Numbered from the stretch's first letter, positions 1-9,767 are shown. The stretch is DNA of 46,348 nucleotides from Planctomycetes bacterium RIFCSPLOWO2_12_FULL_50_35 (GCA_001828605.1 MHZB01000092.1:1-46348); one strand, 5' to 3'. Numbers and translations: made by a program. The notes: generated from the letters alone by a model not told the origin.

Positions 1-729
1 GATGACCCAAACAACCTCAACATTATGGAGAAGGCCGGAATAAGCGTAGGGGTTAACGCCTGCTACACCATCAGGAGGTCTGCGACCTTCCTGGTGGACA
101 GTGGAGACTTGAGGGAGGTTGTTGACCTCCTTGCGGTGGGTTATAAGGCGGCAGATGTCTGGGAGCACTGGCTCCAGGACGCCAGACGTAAACTGATACA
201 CGTCTTTGCAGCGGCGGTGCCTTTTGCAGCCGGGCTAGCGCCTACGCTTATCCTGGTTTCCTTATGTGTAGCCATTGCAATCTACTCTATTTCGGAATGG
301 ATAAGACTCAACGGCAAGATATTCCCCCTTGTGGGCCATATAACGGTTTCATGCATACGCAGCGAGGAGAAACGATACTTTGTTTTAGCGCCCATTACAC
401 TTACACTGGGCATAATAATTTCTCTTATCCTTTTTTCTTATGAGGTGTCCGTCGCCGTTATACTGATACTTGCGTTTGCGGACAGCGCCGCGGCACTGGC
501 TGGGAGGGCCTGGGGGACGAGGCGCATACCGTATAATAGGTCTAAGAGTCTTCAGGGGTCTATGGCGGCCTTTATGGTTGCGTGCTTATGTACCGCGATT
601 TATTTTCCCATCGTAGTGTCCATAGCTGCCGCCTTTGTATCCACTTTCATTGAGTCGCTGCCGATAGGCGACGACAATATCACCATTCCCGTCGGAACGG
701 GGATTGTGCTTACAACAATGGTCGGGTAA
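1..729 (+). CDS. Partial CDS: C-terminal end of a HAD/phosphoserine-phosphatase-like domain fused to a dolichol/phytol kinase-like (SEC59/VTE5-type) membrane domain
   Basis: Frame is open to base 1 (DDPNNLNIMEKAGISVGVNACYTIRRSATFLV, HAD motif IV-like), followed by RRKLIHV, FADSAAALAGRAWG, KSLQGS and DDNITIPVGTG motifs and multiple TM segments. The ORF track start at 25 is an internal Met. Confidence 0.6.
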   Translation, partial: DDPNNLNIMEKAGISVGVNACYTIRRSATFLVDSGDLREVVDLLAVGYKAADVWEHWLQDARRKLIHVFAAAVPFAAGLAPTLILVSLCVAIAIYSISEWIRLNGKIFPLVGHITVSCIRSEEKRYFVLAPITLTLGIIISLILFSYEVSVAVILILAFADSAAALAGRAWGTRRIPYNRSKSLQGSMAAFMVACLCTAIYFPIVVSIAAAFVSTFIESLPIGDDNITIPVGTGIVLTTMVG

Positions 730-732
730 CAT

Positions 733-1173
733 ATGCGAATCCTTGGGGTAGATTACGGTAAAAAGAGACTGGGCCTGGCGATAAGCGATCCCCTGTGTAT
801 TACGGCTCAGGGATTGCCGACCCTTGAGCGCAGGGACATTGCGCACGACATGGAGGCGCTTGCCGGGATTATCCAAGAATGGGGAATAGATGAGATAGTC
901 GTGGGTCTCCCCAAGAGAATGGATAACACCCTTGGGGAGGCCGCGCAGGAAGCGCTCGCCTTCGCCGAGGAACTCAGGGGACGTTTCCCGCTGACTGTGC
1001 ACCTGATGGACGAGCGCCTGAGCACGGTAAGGGCCCACAGGGCCATGAAGGAAGGCGGACTCTCCAGAAAGAAGCGGACGGAGAGGGCTGATATGGTCTC
1101 TGCGCAGCTTATCTTGCAGGACTATCTTGACCAAAAAAGCAGGAGGAGCCGTGAAGGAAAAGATAATAATTGA
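733..1173 (+). CDS. ruvX: YqgF/RuvX family putative pre-16S rRNA nuclease / Holliday junction resolvase
   Basis: MRILGVDYGKKRLGLAISDP, VVGLPKRMD, DERLST motifs. Confidence 0.9.
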   Translation: MRILGVDYGKKRLGLAISDPLCITAQGLPTLERRDIAHDMEALAGIIQEWGIDEIVVGLPKRMDNTLGEAAQEALAFAEELRGRFPLTVHLMDERLSTVRAHRAMKEGGLSRKKRTERADMVSAQLILQDYLDQKSRRSREGKDNN

Positions 1174-1666
1174 ACAAGGCGACCTTACAGAAATGGACGT
1201 TGACGCCATCGTGAACGCCGCAAACAACGACCTAATACTTGGCGGCGGTGTAGCCGGCGCAATCAGACGGAAGGGCGGCCCCTCTATCCAGGAAGAATGT
1301 AACAAAATTGGTCCCATACCCATCGGGGAGGCGGTCATTACCAGCGGTGGTAATCTGAAGGCCCGATACGTGATACATGCGGCAAGTATGGCGCTCAGGG
1401 GCCCCCTTACTACCAGTGAAGCACTCGTTGAGTCTACAAGGAATTCGCTCTTGAGGGCCGACGAGAAGAAGCTGAAGACAATTGCCTTTCCGGCCATTGG
1501 CACCGGCGTGGCCGGTTTCCCCGTAGGTAAGTGTGCGGAGCTGATGATAGCAACCGTGCTTAAGCATCTTAAAAGCGGAAAGAGCAGTCTGGAAAAGGTC
1601 TACTTTGTCCTCTTTGACAAAGCCGCCTGCGACACCTTTAAGCAGTACTTGGCAGGCGTCAGGTAG
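1151..1666 (+). CDS. Macro domain protein (ADP-ribose/O-acetyl-ADP-ribose hydrolase-like)
   Basis: GDLTEMDVDAIVNAANNDLILGGGVAGAIRRKGG and AIGTGVAGFP. Likely GTG start at 1151 preceded by AGGAGG; overlaps the ruvX 3' end. Confidence 0.88.
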   Translation: MKEKIIIEQGDLTEMDVDAIVNAANNDLILGGGVAGAIRRKGGPSIQEECNKIGPIPIGEAVITSGGNLKARYVIHAASMALRGPLTTSEALVESTRNSLLRADEKKLKTIAFPAIGTGVAGFPVGKCAELMIATVLKHLKSGKSSLEKVYFVLFDKAACDTFKQYLAGVR

Positions 1667-1887
1667 TTTGCACGAAGGGCAATGACTTACTGGAGGCGTA
1701 GGACGCACCTGGACGTACCGTAGCTGCATTGTAGCACACAATGATGCCTAGTTATCGGCCTCCCCCTTTCCATAGGATGACAGGTTCGCTATGGGCGGGT
1801 CTGCCTGCGGTATGGCCTCTGATACGAGGGTAAGGGGAGGGTATGCCGTATTAGCCTTGATAAATGGAGTTTTGCAGAGGTTCCAAC

Positions 1888-2349
1888 GTGATAAGGAAAG
1901 CAATTATATCCGACACGGAAAACATCCTCAAACTGGTCAATCGCTTTGCGGAAAAAGACCTGATGCTGCCGCGCTCACCCCAGGAGATATACGAGAATAT
2001 CAGGGACTACTCTGTCTGTGTTGAAGACGGACGGCTGGTTGGCTGCGTTGCACTGCACGTTTTCTGGAAGGACCTTTCTGAAATAAAGTCTCTGGCGGTG
2101 GAAGAATCCTCTCAGGGAAAGGGCATAGGCAAAAAACTGGTAAAAAAATGTCTGGAAGAGGCGACTGCGCTAGGGGTAAGCAAGCTCTTTGTGCTCACCT
2201 ATCTGCCGGAATTATTCCAGCGTCTCGGCTTCCGTATTGCAGAGAAAGAAAGCCTGCCTCATAAAATATGGACAGAATGCGTGAAGTGTCACAAGTTCCC
2301 GAGCTGCAAAGAGATTGCCCTAATATTGGATATTCCTACCCCCTCCTAG
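1888..2349 (+). CDS. GNAT N-acetyltransferase, short ArgA/N-acetylglutamate synthase-like
   Basis: IRKAIISDTENILKLV, EIKSLAVEESSQGKGIGKKLV, FQRLGFR. GTG start at 1888 preferred over the upstream ATG at 1864. Confidence 0.8.
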   Translation: MIRKAIISDTENILKLVNRFAEKDLMLPRSPQEIYENIRDYSVCVEDGRLVGCVALHVFWKDLSEIKSLAVEESSQGKGIGKKLVKKCLEEATALGVSKLFVLTYLPELFQRLGFRIAEKESLPHKIWTECVKCHKFPSCKEIALILDIPTPS

Positions 2350-2375
2350 ACCGGCCTGCGACTTCGCTAATGTCT

Positions 2376-3785
2376 TTATTCCTGTACGCCCGTCTGCTCT
2401 CGTAACTTAAGTTCCTTTATCTTCTGCTGCAGGGCCTGGCGGTGCATACCGAGCGCGCTCGCAGTCCGCGTTACGTTGCCGTTGTGAGTGTCCAGACTTC
2501 TGGCTATAAACCCTCTTTCAAAGGACTCCACCACCCTCCTCTTCGCCTCTTTAAAGGGGAGGTCATAATCTATGTCCAATATGTTAGCAGGTGGTATCTT
2601 ACCCATCTCCGGCAGATTAAGTTCACCTGAAAGGTCCTCCATCGTAAGAACAGAATCTCCCGCCAGCACAACCGAACTTTCTATCACGTTGGCCAATTGC
2701 CGCACGTTACCGGGCCAGTCATAGGACATCAGCAACTGCATGACATCCCTCGATACGTTCCGTACATCCTTATTGTGCTTCCTGGAAAAAAGCCCCAGAA
2801 AATGGTGCACCAGCAGCGGTATATCGCCCCGACGCTGCCGCAGCGGGGGCACCGTTATCTCGACAACCTTCAGCCTGTAGTAAAGGTCTTCACGAAAGTT
2901 ACCTGCCTTTATTTCGTCACGAAGATTTTTATTGGTGGCGCTGATCACCCGCACATCCACGCTCAACGTTTCTTCACCACCCAGCCTCTCAAACCTCTGT
3001 TCCTCAATCGCCCTGAGTAACTTGGCCTGGGTGTTAGTGCTCATGTCCCCCACCTCGTCAAGGAATAAGGTGCCGCCGTGGGCCTGTTCCAACTTGCCGA
3101 TGCGCCTGCCCGCCGCTCCGGTAAAGGCCCCCTTTTCGTGACCAAAGAGCTCGCTCTCTATCAGGGTATCGGGCAGGGCGGCGCAGTTCATCACCACGAG
3201 AGACCCCAGTGAACGTTTGCCTCTCTTATGTATCTCGCGCGCCACCAGCTCCTTCCCACTGCCGCTCTCGCCCAATATAAGCACGGTAACATCCGTTGCC
3301 GAGACCTTGTCTATCTTTGCAAATACGTCCTTTATGGCCTCCGCCTGACCAAGAATCTCACCCATGGAGTCGAGGCTGCCCAGCTGCGACCTCAAACGCC
3401 TGTTTTCGTCCCTAAGGGCAAGGTTCTCCATGGCGTTCTTGGCAATAAGCCTCAGCTCATCTATCTCGAAGGGCTTGGCTATGTAGTCGTAAGCGCCCTT
3501 TTTCATAGCCTCTACGGCTATTTTCTCAGAGCCGTGGGCCGTCACCATAACCACTAAAGGCGGAGACTCTACATCCCGCACCTTCTCTAACACCGCAAAC
3601 CCATCCATCTCAGGCATGTTTATATCCAAAAAGACGAGTCCGGGAGACTTCGTGTCTATAATACGCAGCGCCTCTGGACCACTTGCAGCCTCATGGATGA
3701 TATACCCATCCTTTTCCAGGGTCATCTTCATTCCAAACCTGGCGCCCTTTTCATCGTCTACAATTAGTATTGAAGTGCTGCTCAC
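2376..3785 (-). CDS. Sigma-54-dependent NtrC-family response regulator
   Basis: REC domain (ILIVDDEKGARFG...FLDINMPEMDG), AAA+ with ELFGHEKGAFTGA, C-terminal Fis-type HTH. Confidence 0.93.
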   Translation of the reverse strand: MSSTSILIVDDEKGARFGMKMTLEKDGYIIHEAASGPEALRIIDTKSPGLVFLDINMPEMDGFAVLEKVRDVESPPLVVMVTAHGSEKIAVEAMKKGAYDYIAKPFEIDELRLIAKNAMENLALRDENRRLRSQLGSLDSMGEILGQAEAIKDVFAKIDKVSATDVTVLILGESGSGKELVAREIHKRGKRSLGSLVVMNCAALPDTLIESELFGHEKGAFTGAAGRRIGKLEQAHGGTLFLDEVGDMSTNTQAKLLRAIEEQRFERLGGEETLSVDVRVISATNKNLRDEIKAGNFREDLYYRLKVVEITVPPLRQRRGDIPLLVHHFLGLFSRKHNKDVRNVSRDVMQLLMSYDWPGNVRQLANVIESSVVLAGDSVLTMEDLSGELNLPEMGKIPPANILDIDYDLPFKEAKRRVVESFERGFIARSLDTHNGNVTRTASALGMHRQALQQKIKELKLREQTGVQE

Positions 3786-3789
3786 TCTT

Positions 3790-5928
3790 TCACCCTCTTG
3801 CCCATTCGGCGGCCTCTGACAGGGAACCTTCTTGAATCGGCAGCTTTATCACAAAACTCGTCCCCGCTGGGCCGCTCTCAACCTCCACGCTCCCGCCCAT
3901 CTCTTCCAGACGTTTCTTCACGATGGAGAGTCCTAGGCCCGTGCCTGTTTGCTTAGTGGTATAAAATGGTTCAAATATCTTATCTACGGATTCGGCAGAT
4001 ATGCCGGGCCCGGTATCTGTCACCCTTACCTTCAATCTGTTGTCCTTGTCAACGTCGGTAGTTATAGACAGCGTCCCGCCCTTTGGCATGACCTGTATGC
4101 CGTTGTGTATGAGGTTAAAAAACACCTCTTGTAATGCCCCCTCCTCTGCATTAATAAGAGGAATATCCTCAGGGATATCCTGGTGAATGGTCACACCGTT
4201 CTTTCCGGCCTCGTGTCTTAGCACAAGTAATACACCGGAGAGTACGTCAGAAAGCCTGTGGTTCTGTCTCCTGCCTCCCGCCGGTTTTGCAAACTGCAAG
4301 AGCTGATTAACCACCTTGGCGAGCCTGTCTATCTCACCCACAATAATAGAGAGTGCCTCTCCGCTTTTCTCATTCCACTTGATGTCTTCTTTAAGCACCT
4401 GAACGATTGACTTTATCGAACTTAAGGGGTTCTTGACCTCGTGGGCCACGCTGGCGGAGAGCCTCCCCAAACTGAGGAGCTTCTCACTCTCCATTATTCT
4501 CCTTTCCAGCTGAAGCTTCTCATCTATTACCTTGGCCTTGTCCAGTGCGGAGGATATCTGGCTGGCAATTATCAATAGCTGCTCAAGATTATCGGCAGGC
4601 AGGGGGAAACCTCGTATAGACTTGTCGAGACACAGGAGCCCAACCAAGTTCCTCTCCTCAAATATCGGAAACACATACTGGACATCGAGCGACTTCATCT
4701 CGCCTACGATATTAACGTCCTTGGTCTCAGGTCTTTCCAATACCGTAAGTTCCCCCGTAACAAAATACTTGGCAATGTTGCCCACGTCCCTCGGCAGAAG
4801 CGCCCGGTTGTTGTCGTCTCCAAACACCTGGACGTTACTCCCCTTGAAGAGTATAAGTTTTGTCTTTTTTGCGCCCGTAGCGTTCTTTATGGCCTTCATC
4901 ACATAGTTAAGGAGTTTCGGAAGGTTGACCAGCGAATCTTCCGTTATAGTATGACTCAGGTCGGTCAACAGGTATTCGCTGTCGGCAACCCTCCTGAACA
5001 AAAGCGTTCTCATGAGGTCCTGCAATTTTTCCTTAACCTTAGGGAACCAATACACCAGGGCGATAACAAGGGTGGCCTCCAGCACCTTGGGGTTTACGTC
5101 GTAGTATCTTTCCATATATTTTGAGAACTGCTTTATACCAAAGTAATATAGACAAATGAGTATCAGTGTAAGAAATGAATAAAAGACACTCCTCCTAAGC
5201 ACAAATTCCATGTAGTTAAAGCGGTACACAAAATATGAGAATATTATGCTGGGAAATATAGATGACAGCATGGCGGCCAGCACAAAGTAGTCGCCAACGT
5301 AAGAGAGGTGTCTGCCCTCCAGAAGTACTATAAACCCTATAAAGGTGGCGATAGAAACAAGCACCCAGGATATATAGACGTGAAACCGCTGGTCCTCCGG
5401 ATCGTCTGCAAGCCTGGAGACCTTGTAGGATATAAGCGCCGTAACGCCCAGGGCAATCATCAGCCACACCACGAAGGGCTTTACAAAGGGCGTTATAGCC
5501 GTGAACAGATAGGCCTCTTTAGAAAAGACCATCTCTCTAACGGCCACGGAAAAGGGTAGTACCGGCAGGTACACTACAACGGTTATAAAGCCTTGGAGCC
5601 TCTTGCTCATGTGCAGGCCCCTCTCAGTCAGATAAAGGGTCGCCGTGTGGAGGAGCAGGCTGGGGATAAGACCAACGCCGATGTACGCAACGGCATCCGC
5701 AACATAATTAATCGGTGAAACACTCCTGCCGAACAGCATCAGGCTGAAAATACTTATCGTATTGCCCACATTCCACATAGCCACCGTTACCACCAGGAAG
5801 AAGAAGGCTAGTTCGCTTGGGGTCTTGTTCTTCCTCTGATAGATCAGGGCCAAAAGGACTACGTGGAGGACACTTCCAGCCAGGAATCCCGTAAGGGAGA
5901 CTATTTCGTACAGCTGCATATATAACAC
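3790..5928 (-). CDS. Membrane sensor histidine kinase (multi-TM N-terminus, GAF-like region, HisKA/HATPase)
   Basis: N-terminal hydrophobic helices, SASVAHEVKNPLSSIKSIVQ H-box, NLIHNGIQ, DTGPGIS, GTGLGLSIVKK. Directly precedes its response regulator. Confidence 0.92.
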   Translation of the reverse strand: MLYMQLYEIVSLTGFLAGSVLHVVLLALIYQRKNKTPSELAFFFLVVTVAMWNVGNTISIFSLMLFGRSVSPINYVADAVAYIGVGLIPSLLLHTATLYLTERGLHMSKRLQGFITVVVYLPVLPFSVAVREMVFSKEAYLFTAITPFVKPFVVWLMIALGVTALISYKVSRLADDPEDQRFHVYISWVLVSIATFIGFIVLLEGRHLSYVGDYFVLAAMLSSIFPSIIFSYFVYRFNYMEFVLRRSVFYSFLTLILICLYYFGIKQFSKYMERYYDVNPKVLEATLVIALVYWFPKVKEKLQDLMRTLLFRRVADSEYLLTDLSHTITEDSLVNLPKLLNYVMKAIKNATGAKKTKLILFKGSNVQVFGDDNNRALLPRDVGNIAKYFVTGELTVLERPETKDVNIVGEMKSLDVQYVFPIFEERNLVGLLCLDKSIRGFPLPADNLEQLLIIASQISSALDKAKVIDEKLQLERRIMESEKLLSLGRLSASVAHEVKNPLSSIKSIVQVLKEDIKWNEKSGEALSIIVGEIDRLAKVVNQLLQFAKPAGGRRQNHRLSDVLSGVLLVLRHEAGKNGVTIHQDIPEDIPLINAEEGALQEVFFNLIHNGIQVMPKGGTLSITTDVDKDNRLKVRVTDTGPGISAESVDKIFEPFYTTKQTGTGLGLSIVKKRLEEMGGSVEVESGPAGTSFVIKLPIQEGSLSEAAEWARG

Positions 5929-6086
5929 CTTTCTTTAAGGAGTTAAGATAAAATGATAGTTCGAGGTATCCTGCCTGTCAACAGGGAAAAACCTTGTAAA
6001 AATATGCTAATTTCTGATATTATCTGAGGTTACCTACTTTACGGGCTTATGCCCTGCAGTATATTCTTAATTAGGAAGGTTTAAGT

Positions 6087-7022
6087 ATGTATAGTATTAC
6101 AAAGAAGTTAGAGAAACTAAAAAAGAGTCGAAATGCCGTTATCCTCGCCCACAATTATCAAAGGGGTGAGATACAGGATATTGCGGATTTCACTGGCGAT
6201 TCCTTGGGTCTTTCTCAGCAGGCCGCGAAGACGGATGCGGATGTAATAGTCTTTTGCGGGGTTCACTTTATGGCGGAAACGGCAGCCATCCTGTGCCCCG
6301 GCAAGACCGTCCTTTTGCCAGACCCGCAGTCCGGCTGCCCAATGGCCGATATGATAGATGCCGAGGGGCTCAAAAAGAAAAAGGCCGAAAAACCTGACAC
6401 AAAGGTAGTCTGCTACGTCAACACCACTGCCGCCGTAAAGGCGGAGAGCGATATATGTTGCACATCTTCCAATGCCGTGAAGATTGTCTCATCCATCCCG
6501 GAAGATGAGGAAATCCTCTTCGTTCCGGATAAGAGCCTTGGGGCATATGTCTCCTCAAAACTGGGCCGGAAGATGACCTTCTGGCCGGGGTTTTGCCCCA
6601 CACACCACCGCATCCTGGCACAGGACATCAAGAGACGCAAACGGGAATACCCCAACGCAAAGGTAGTGGTCCACCCTGAGTGCACGGGAGACGTTATTGA
6701 ACTGGCCGACCACGTGGCAAGCACCACCGGCATTGCCAAATACTGCAGGGAATCAAACGTCAAAGAAATAATCGTGGGTACGGAAAACGGGATAATACAC
6801 CGCCTCCAAAAGGAAAGTCCTGACAAGAGGTTTATACCGGCCACCGAACTGGCAATATGTCCCAACATGAAAAAGAACACCCTTGAGAAGGTACTGTGGT
6901 GCCTTGAGGACATGGACGCAGAAAATGAGGTCACCGTGCCGGAGGACGTTGCGGAAAGGGCAAGACTGGCGATAGAAAGGATGTTGGAGCTTTCGGAACC
7001 CAGCCCAGCCCTGAAGACTTAG
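6087..7022 (+). CDS. nadA: Quinolinate synthase A
   Basis: AVILAHNYQRGEIQDIADFTGDSLGLS, VYCGVHFMAETAAIL-type segment, HPECTGDVIELADHVAST, GTENGIIHRL. Confidence 0.95.
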   Translation: MYSITKKLEKLKKSRNAVILAHNYQRGEIQDIADFTGDSLGLSQQAAKTDADVIVFCGVHFMAETAAILCPGKTVLLPDPQSGCPMADMIDAEGLKKKKAEKPDTKVVCYVNTTAAVKAESDICCTSSNAVKIVSSIPEDEEILFVPDKSLGAYVSSKLGRKMTFWPGFCPTHHRILAQDIKRRKREYPNAKVVVHPECTGDVIELADHVASTTGIAKYCRESNVKEIIVGTENGIIHRLQKESPDKRFIPATELAICPNMKKNTLEKVLWCLEDMDAENEVTVPEDVAERARLAIERMLELSEPSPALKT

Positions 7023-7081
7023 GAACAAATAAATTTATAAAATATACTTTTACCGCCGTCTACTGCAGGAAACTTACACCG

Positions 7082-7894
7082 GTGAAGACAAATAAACCAA
7101 ACGGAAAATTGGAGACGCTCAAAGGCATTATCCGTGACCTGGACAGCGTTGTGGTGGCGTTCTCCGGGGGCGTAGACAGCACCCTCCTGGCCAAACTGAG
7201 TCACGACCTGCTGGGAGAAAAGGCGCTGGCAGTAACCGCAAGCTCAGAGACATACCCCGCCCACGAACTCGAGTCGGCCAAGAGACTGGCCAGGGAAATC
7301 GGCATTACCCACCTGATAATCGAAACAAAAGAACTGGAGATAAAGGGCTTCAGCGGTAACCCCCCCGACAGGTGCTACTTTTGCAAGTCAGAACTCTTTG
7401 AAAAATTGAAAGATATGGCCGCTGAGGAAGGTTACGCCAACGTGGTGGACGGCGCCAACCTGGACGATACAAAGGACTACCGGCCCGGCTCCAAGGCCGC
7501 GAAGGAACTGGGCGTGCGCAGCCCGCTCAAGGAGGCCGGACTGACCAAGGAGGACATACGCAGGGTCTCGGAGGAACTCGGCCTTTCAACCTGGGACAAA
7601 CCCTCTTACGCATGCATGTCCAGTCGCTTCCCATATGGGGAGGAAATAACACTGGAAAACCTCGCCAAGGTCTCCGCCGCCGAGGATTTTCTCAGACAAA
7701 CAGGTTTCAGGCAGTTCCGGGTACGCCACCATGGAACCATCGCCAGGCTGGAGCTTACGCCAGAAGACTTCCCTCTGGCGCTGGAGAAGCGCAAGGCCAT
7801 AACAGACAGGCTGAAGGAGATAGGCTACATCTACGTCACCCTCGACCTCCAGGGCTATCGCACCGGCAGCATGAATGAGGTGTTAAAAATGTAG
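7082..7894 (+). CDS. larE: ATP-dependent sacrificial sulfur transferase LarE
   Basis: VVAFSGGVDSTLLAKL PP-loop, DRCYFCKSELF, DGANLDDTKDYRPG, WDKPSYACMSSRFPYG. Confidence 0.88.
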   Translation: MKTNKPNGKLETLKGIIRDLDSVVVAFSGGVDSTLLAKLSHDLLGEKALAVTASSETYPAHELESAKRLAREIGITHLIIETKELEIKGFSGNPPDRCYFCKSELFEKLKDMAAEEGYANVVDGANLDDTKDYRPGSKAAKELGVRSPLKEAGLTKEDIRRVSEELGLSTWDKPSYACMSSRFPYGEEITLENLAKVSAAEDFLRQTGFRQFRVRHHGTIARLELTPEDFPLALEKRKAITDRLKEIGYIYVTLDLQGYRTGSMNEVLKM

Positions 7895-7984
7895 CGTGCG
7901 AGTTTATCTCGCACGTTTAACATGTCATACAAGTCGTGTCGGAGGTGTAACTTCGCTTTGCTCAGAATGACTTACGCGGTAGTA

Positions 7985-8118
7985 GGTAGACAACGACCTT
8001 TAGGTCGTTGATGTTATACCCAACGAAGTAGAACTTCGTTGTCTACCATTGGTTTTCATAGATGGGTATTGATGCACCACCTTCAAGCGTGTAGGGGCAC
8101 GGTATGCCGTGCCCCTAC
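7985..8118. repeat. Nested extragenic palindromes
   Basis: GGTAGACAACGA (7985-7996)/TCGTTGTCTACC (8036-8047) enclosing CAACGACC-TTTA-GGTCGTTG and CAACGAAGT-AGA-ACTTCGTTG. A separate GTAGGGGCACGG-TATG-CCGTGCCCCTAC lies at 8091-8118. Confidence 0.88.
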
Positions 8119-8164
8119 AAGACGGGCATCGCAGGGCCTCTCGCCCGGCGATACAATAACGATA

Positions 8165-9613
8165 ATGGCCTACAAAGACCTTAGAGAATTCATAGCGAAA
8201 CTTGAACAATCCGGTCAACTGCACCGCGTTAAAATCGAAGTTGACCCGGAGCTGGAGATAACGGAGATCACCGACAGGGTGACCAAGGCCGGCGGGCCTG
8301 CCCTTCTATTTGAAAAGGTAAAGGGCTCCAACATCCCCCTGCTTATCAACGCCATGGGCTCGTATGAGAGGATGTCCATGGCCCTCGGCGGGCGAAGCCT
8401 GGACGAAATAGCCCATGAGATAGAAGAGCTGACCAGGCCAAAACCCCCCAAGTCTTTTATGGATAAGCTGAAGTTCATCCCCACCTTAATGAAACTCTCC
8501 AATTTCCCACCTAAAATGGTAAGCCATGCACACTGCCAGGAGGTGGTGATAACGGATAACCCCTCTCTCTACAAATTCCCCATAATAAAGTGTTGGCCCA
8601 AGGACGGAGGCAGGTTTATCACCCTCCCCGCGGTCTTCACCAAGAATCCGAAAACGGGCACCAGAAACGCAGGCATGTACCGACTCCAGGTCTATGACGA
8701 GAGGACAACGGGCATGCACTGGCACATGCATCACGATGGCGCCCGGCACTACCGCATGTATCGGGAAGAGGGTAAAAGGACGGAGGTAGCCGCCGCCCTG
8801 GGAGGTGACCCGGCCATCACATACGCCGCCACCGCACCCATGCCCCCGGACATAGACGAGATGATGCTGGCAGGACTCCTGAGAAATCATCCCGTGGAGA
8901 TGGTAAAGTGCAAGACTATAGACATGGAGGTGCCGGCGGATGCAGAAATCGTGCTGGAGGGATACGTCGAGCCTGCTGAGACCCGACTTGAAGGACCCTT
9001 CGGAGACCACACGGGCTACTACTCCCTGGCAGACCAATTCCCGGTCTTCCACATAACCTGCATCACCCACCGTAGGAATCCCATTTACCCCACAACCATA
9101 GTGGGACAGCCGCCCCAGGAGGACTACTTCATGGGCAAGGCCACGGAGCGTATTTTTCTGCCCCTCCTCAAGCTGACCATACCGGAGATAGTTGATTTCA
9201 ACATGCCCATGTTCGGCGTTTTCCACAACTGCGTCTTCGTCTCCATAGACAAGCAGTACCCCTTCCATGCAAAGAAGGTGATGAGCTCCATCTGGGGCAT
9301 GGGGCAGATGATGTTCAGCAAGATAATCGTGGTGGTGGACAAGGACGTTAACGTCCAGAACCAGGACGAGGTACTCTGGCGGATGTCAAACAACATAGAC
9401 CCCAGACGCGACATAGTCTTTGTAGACGGCCCGCTTGACGAGTTGGACCACGCCTGCCCCATACCCAAGGCAGGCTCGAAGATGGGCATAGACGCTACCC
9501 GGAAATGGCCCTCAGAGGGCTTTACTCGCGACTGGCCCGAAGACATAGTAATGACCCCCGAGATAAAAGCCCTGGTAGACAAGCGCTGGAAGGAGTACGG
9601 AATAAACCTATAA
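8165..9613 (+). CDS. UbiD family (prenyl-FMN-dependent) decarboxylase
   Basis: MAYKDLREFIAKLEQSGQLHRVKIEVDPELEITEI...; GRFITLPAVFTKNPKTGTRNAGMYR; EGPFGDHTGYYS. The ORF-track N-terminus 8039-8164 lies in palindromic intergenic DNA, so the start is placed at 8165. Confidence 0.9.
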   Translation: MAYKDLREFIAKLEQSGQLHRVKIEVDPELEITEITDRVTKAGGPALLFEKVKGSNIPLLINAMGSYERMSMALGGRSLDEIAHEIEELTRPKPPKSFMDKLKFIPTLMKLSNFPPKMVSHAHCQEVVITDNPSLYKFPIIKCWPKDGGRFITLPAVFTKNPKTGTRNAGMYRLQVYDERTTGMHWHMHHDGARHYRMYREEGKRTEVAAALGGDPAITYAATAPMPPDIDEMMLAGLLRNHPVEMVKCKTIDMEVPADAEIVLEGYVEPAETRLEGPFGDHTGYYSLADQFPVFHITCITHRRNPIYPTTIVGQPPQEDYFMGKATERIFLPLLKLTIPEIVDFNMPMFGVFHNCVFVSIDKQYPFHAKKVMSSIWGMGQMMFSKIIVVVDKDVNVQNQDEVLWRMSNNIDPRRDIVFVDGPLDELDHACPIPKAGSKMGIDATRKWPSEGFTRDWPEDIVMTPEIKALVDKRWKEYGINL

Positions 9614-9620
9614 AATGATT

Positions 9621-9767
9621 TTGTAGTGGTCGAACTTGTCCGCCAGAGGCGGACCTGCCTATGGCACGGCTCGACTACAAGCAGAGTAAACTCTGCCGCT
9701 ACAATACGATTTCGTAGGGGCAACCCCCCGTGGTTGCCCTTGAACAGGTACAGAGACCTGCCCCTAC
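9621..9767. repeat. Cluster of extragenic palindromes
   Basis: GTCCGCC-AGA-GGCGGAC (9638-9654), GCAGAGT-AA-ACTCTGC (9681-9696), GTAGGGGC...GCCCCTAC (9714-9767). Confidence 0.85.

Noticed and set aside
586-1503. 305-aa minus-strand ORF
   Set aside because: Antisense to ruvX and the macro-domain gene; low-complexity, no recognisable motifs.
1791-2024. 77-aa plus-strand ORF
   Set aside because: Overlaps the GNAT gene in another frame and shows no family features.
8039-8164. N-terminal 42 aa of the ORF-track UbiD call
   Set aside because: Encoded by palindromic intergenic repeats; the UbiD family sequence begins at ATG 8165.
8486-9268. 260-aa minus-strand ORF
   Set aside because: Antisense to the well-supported UbiD gene.
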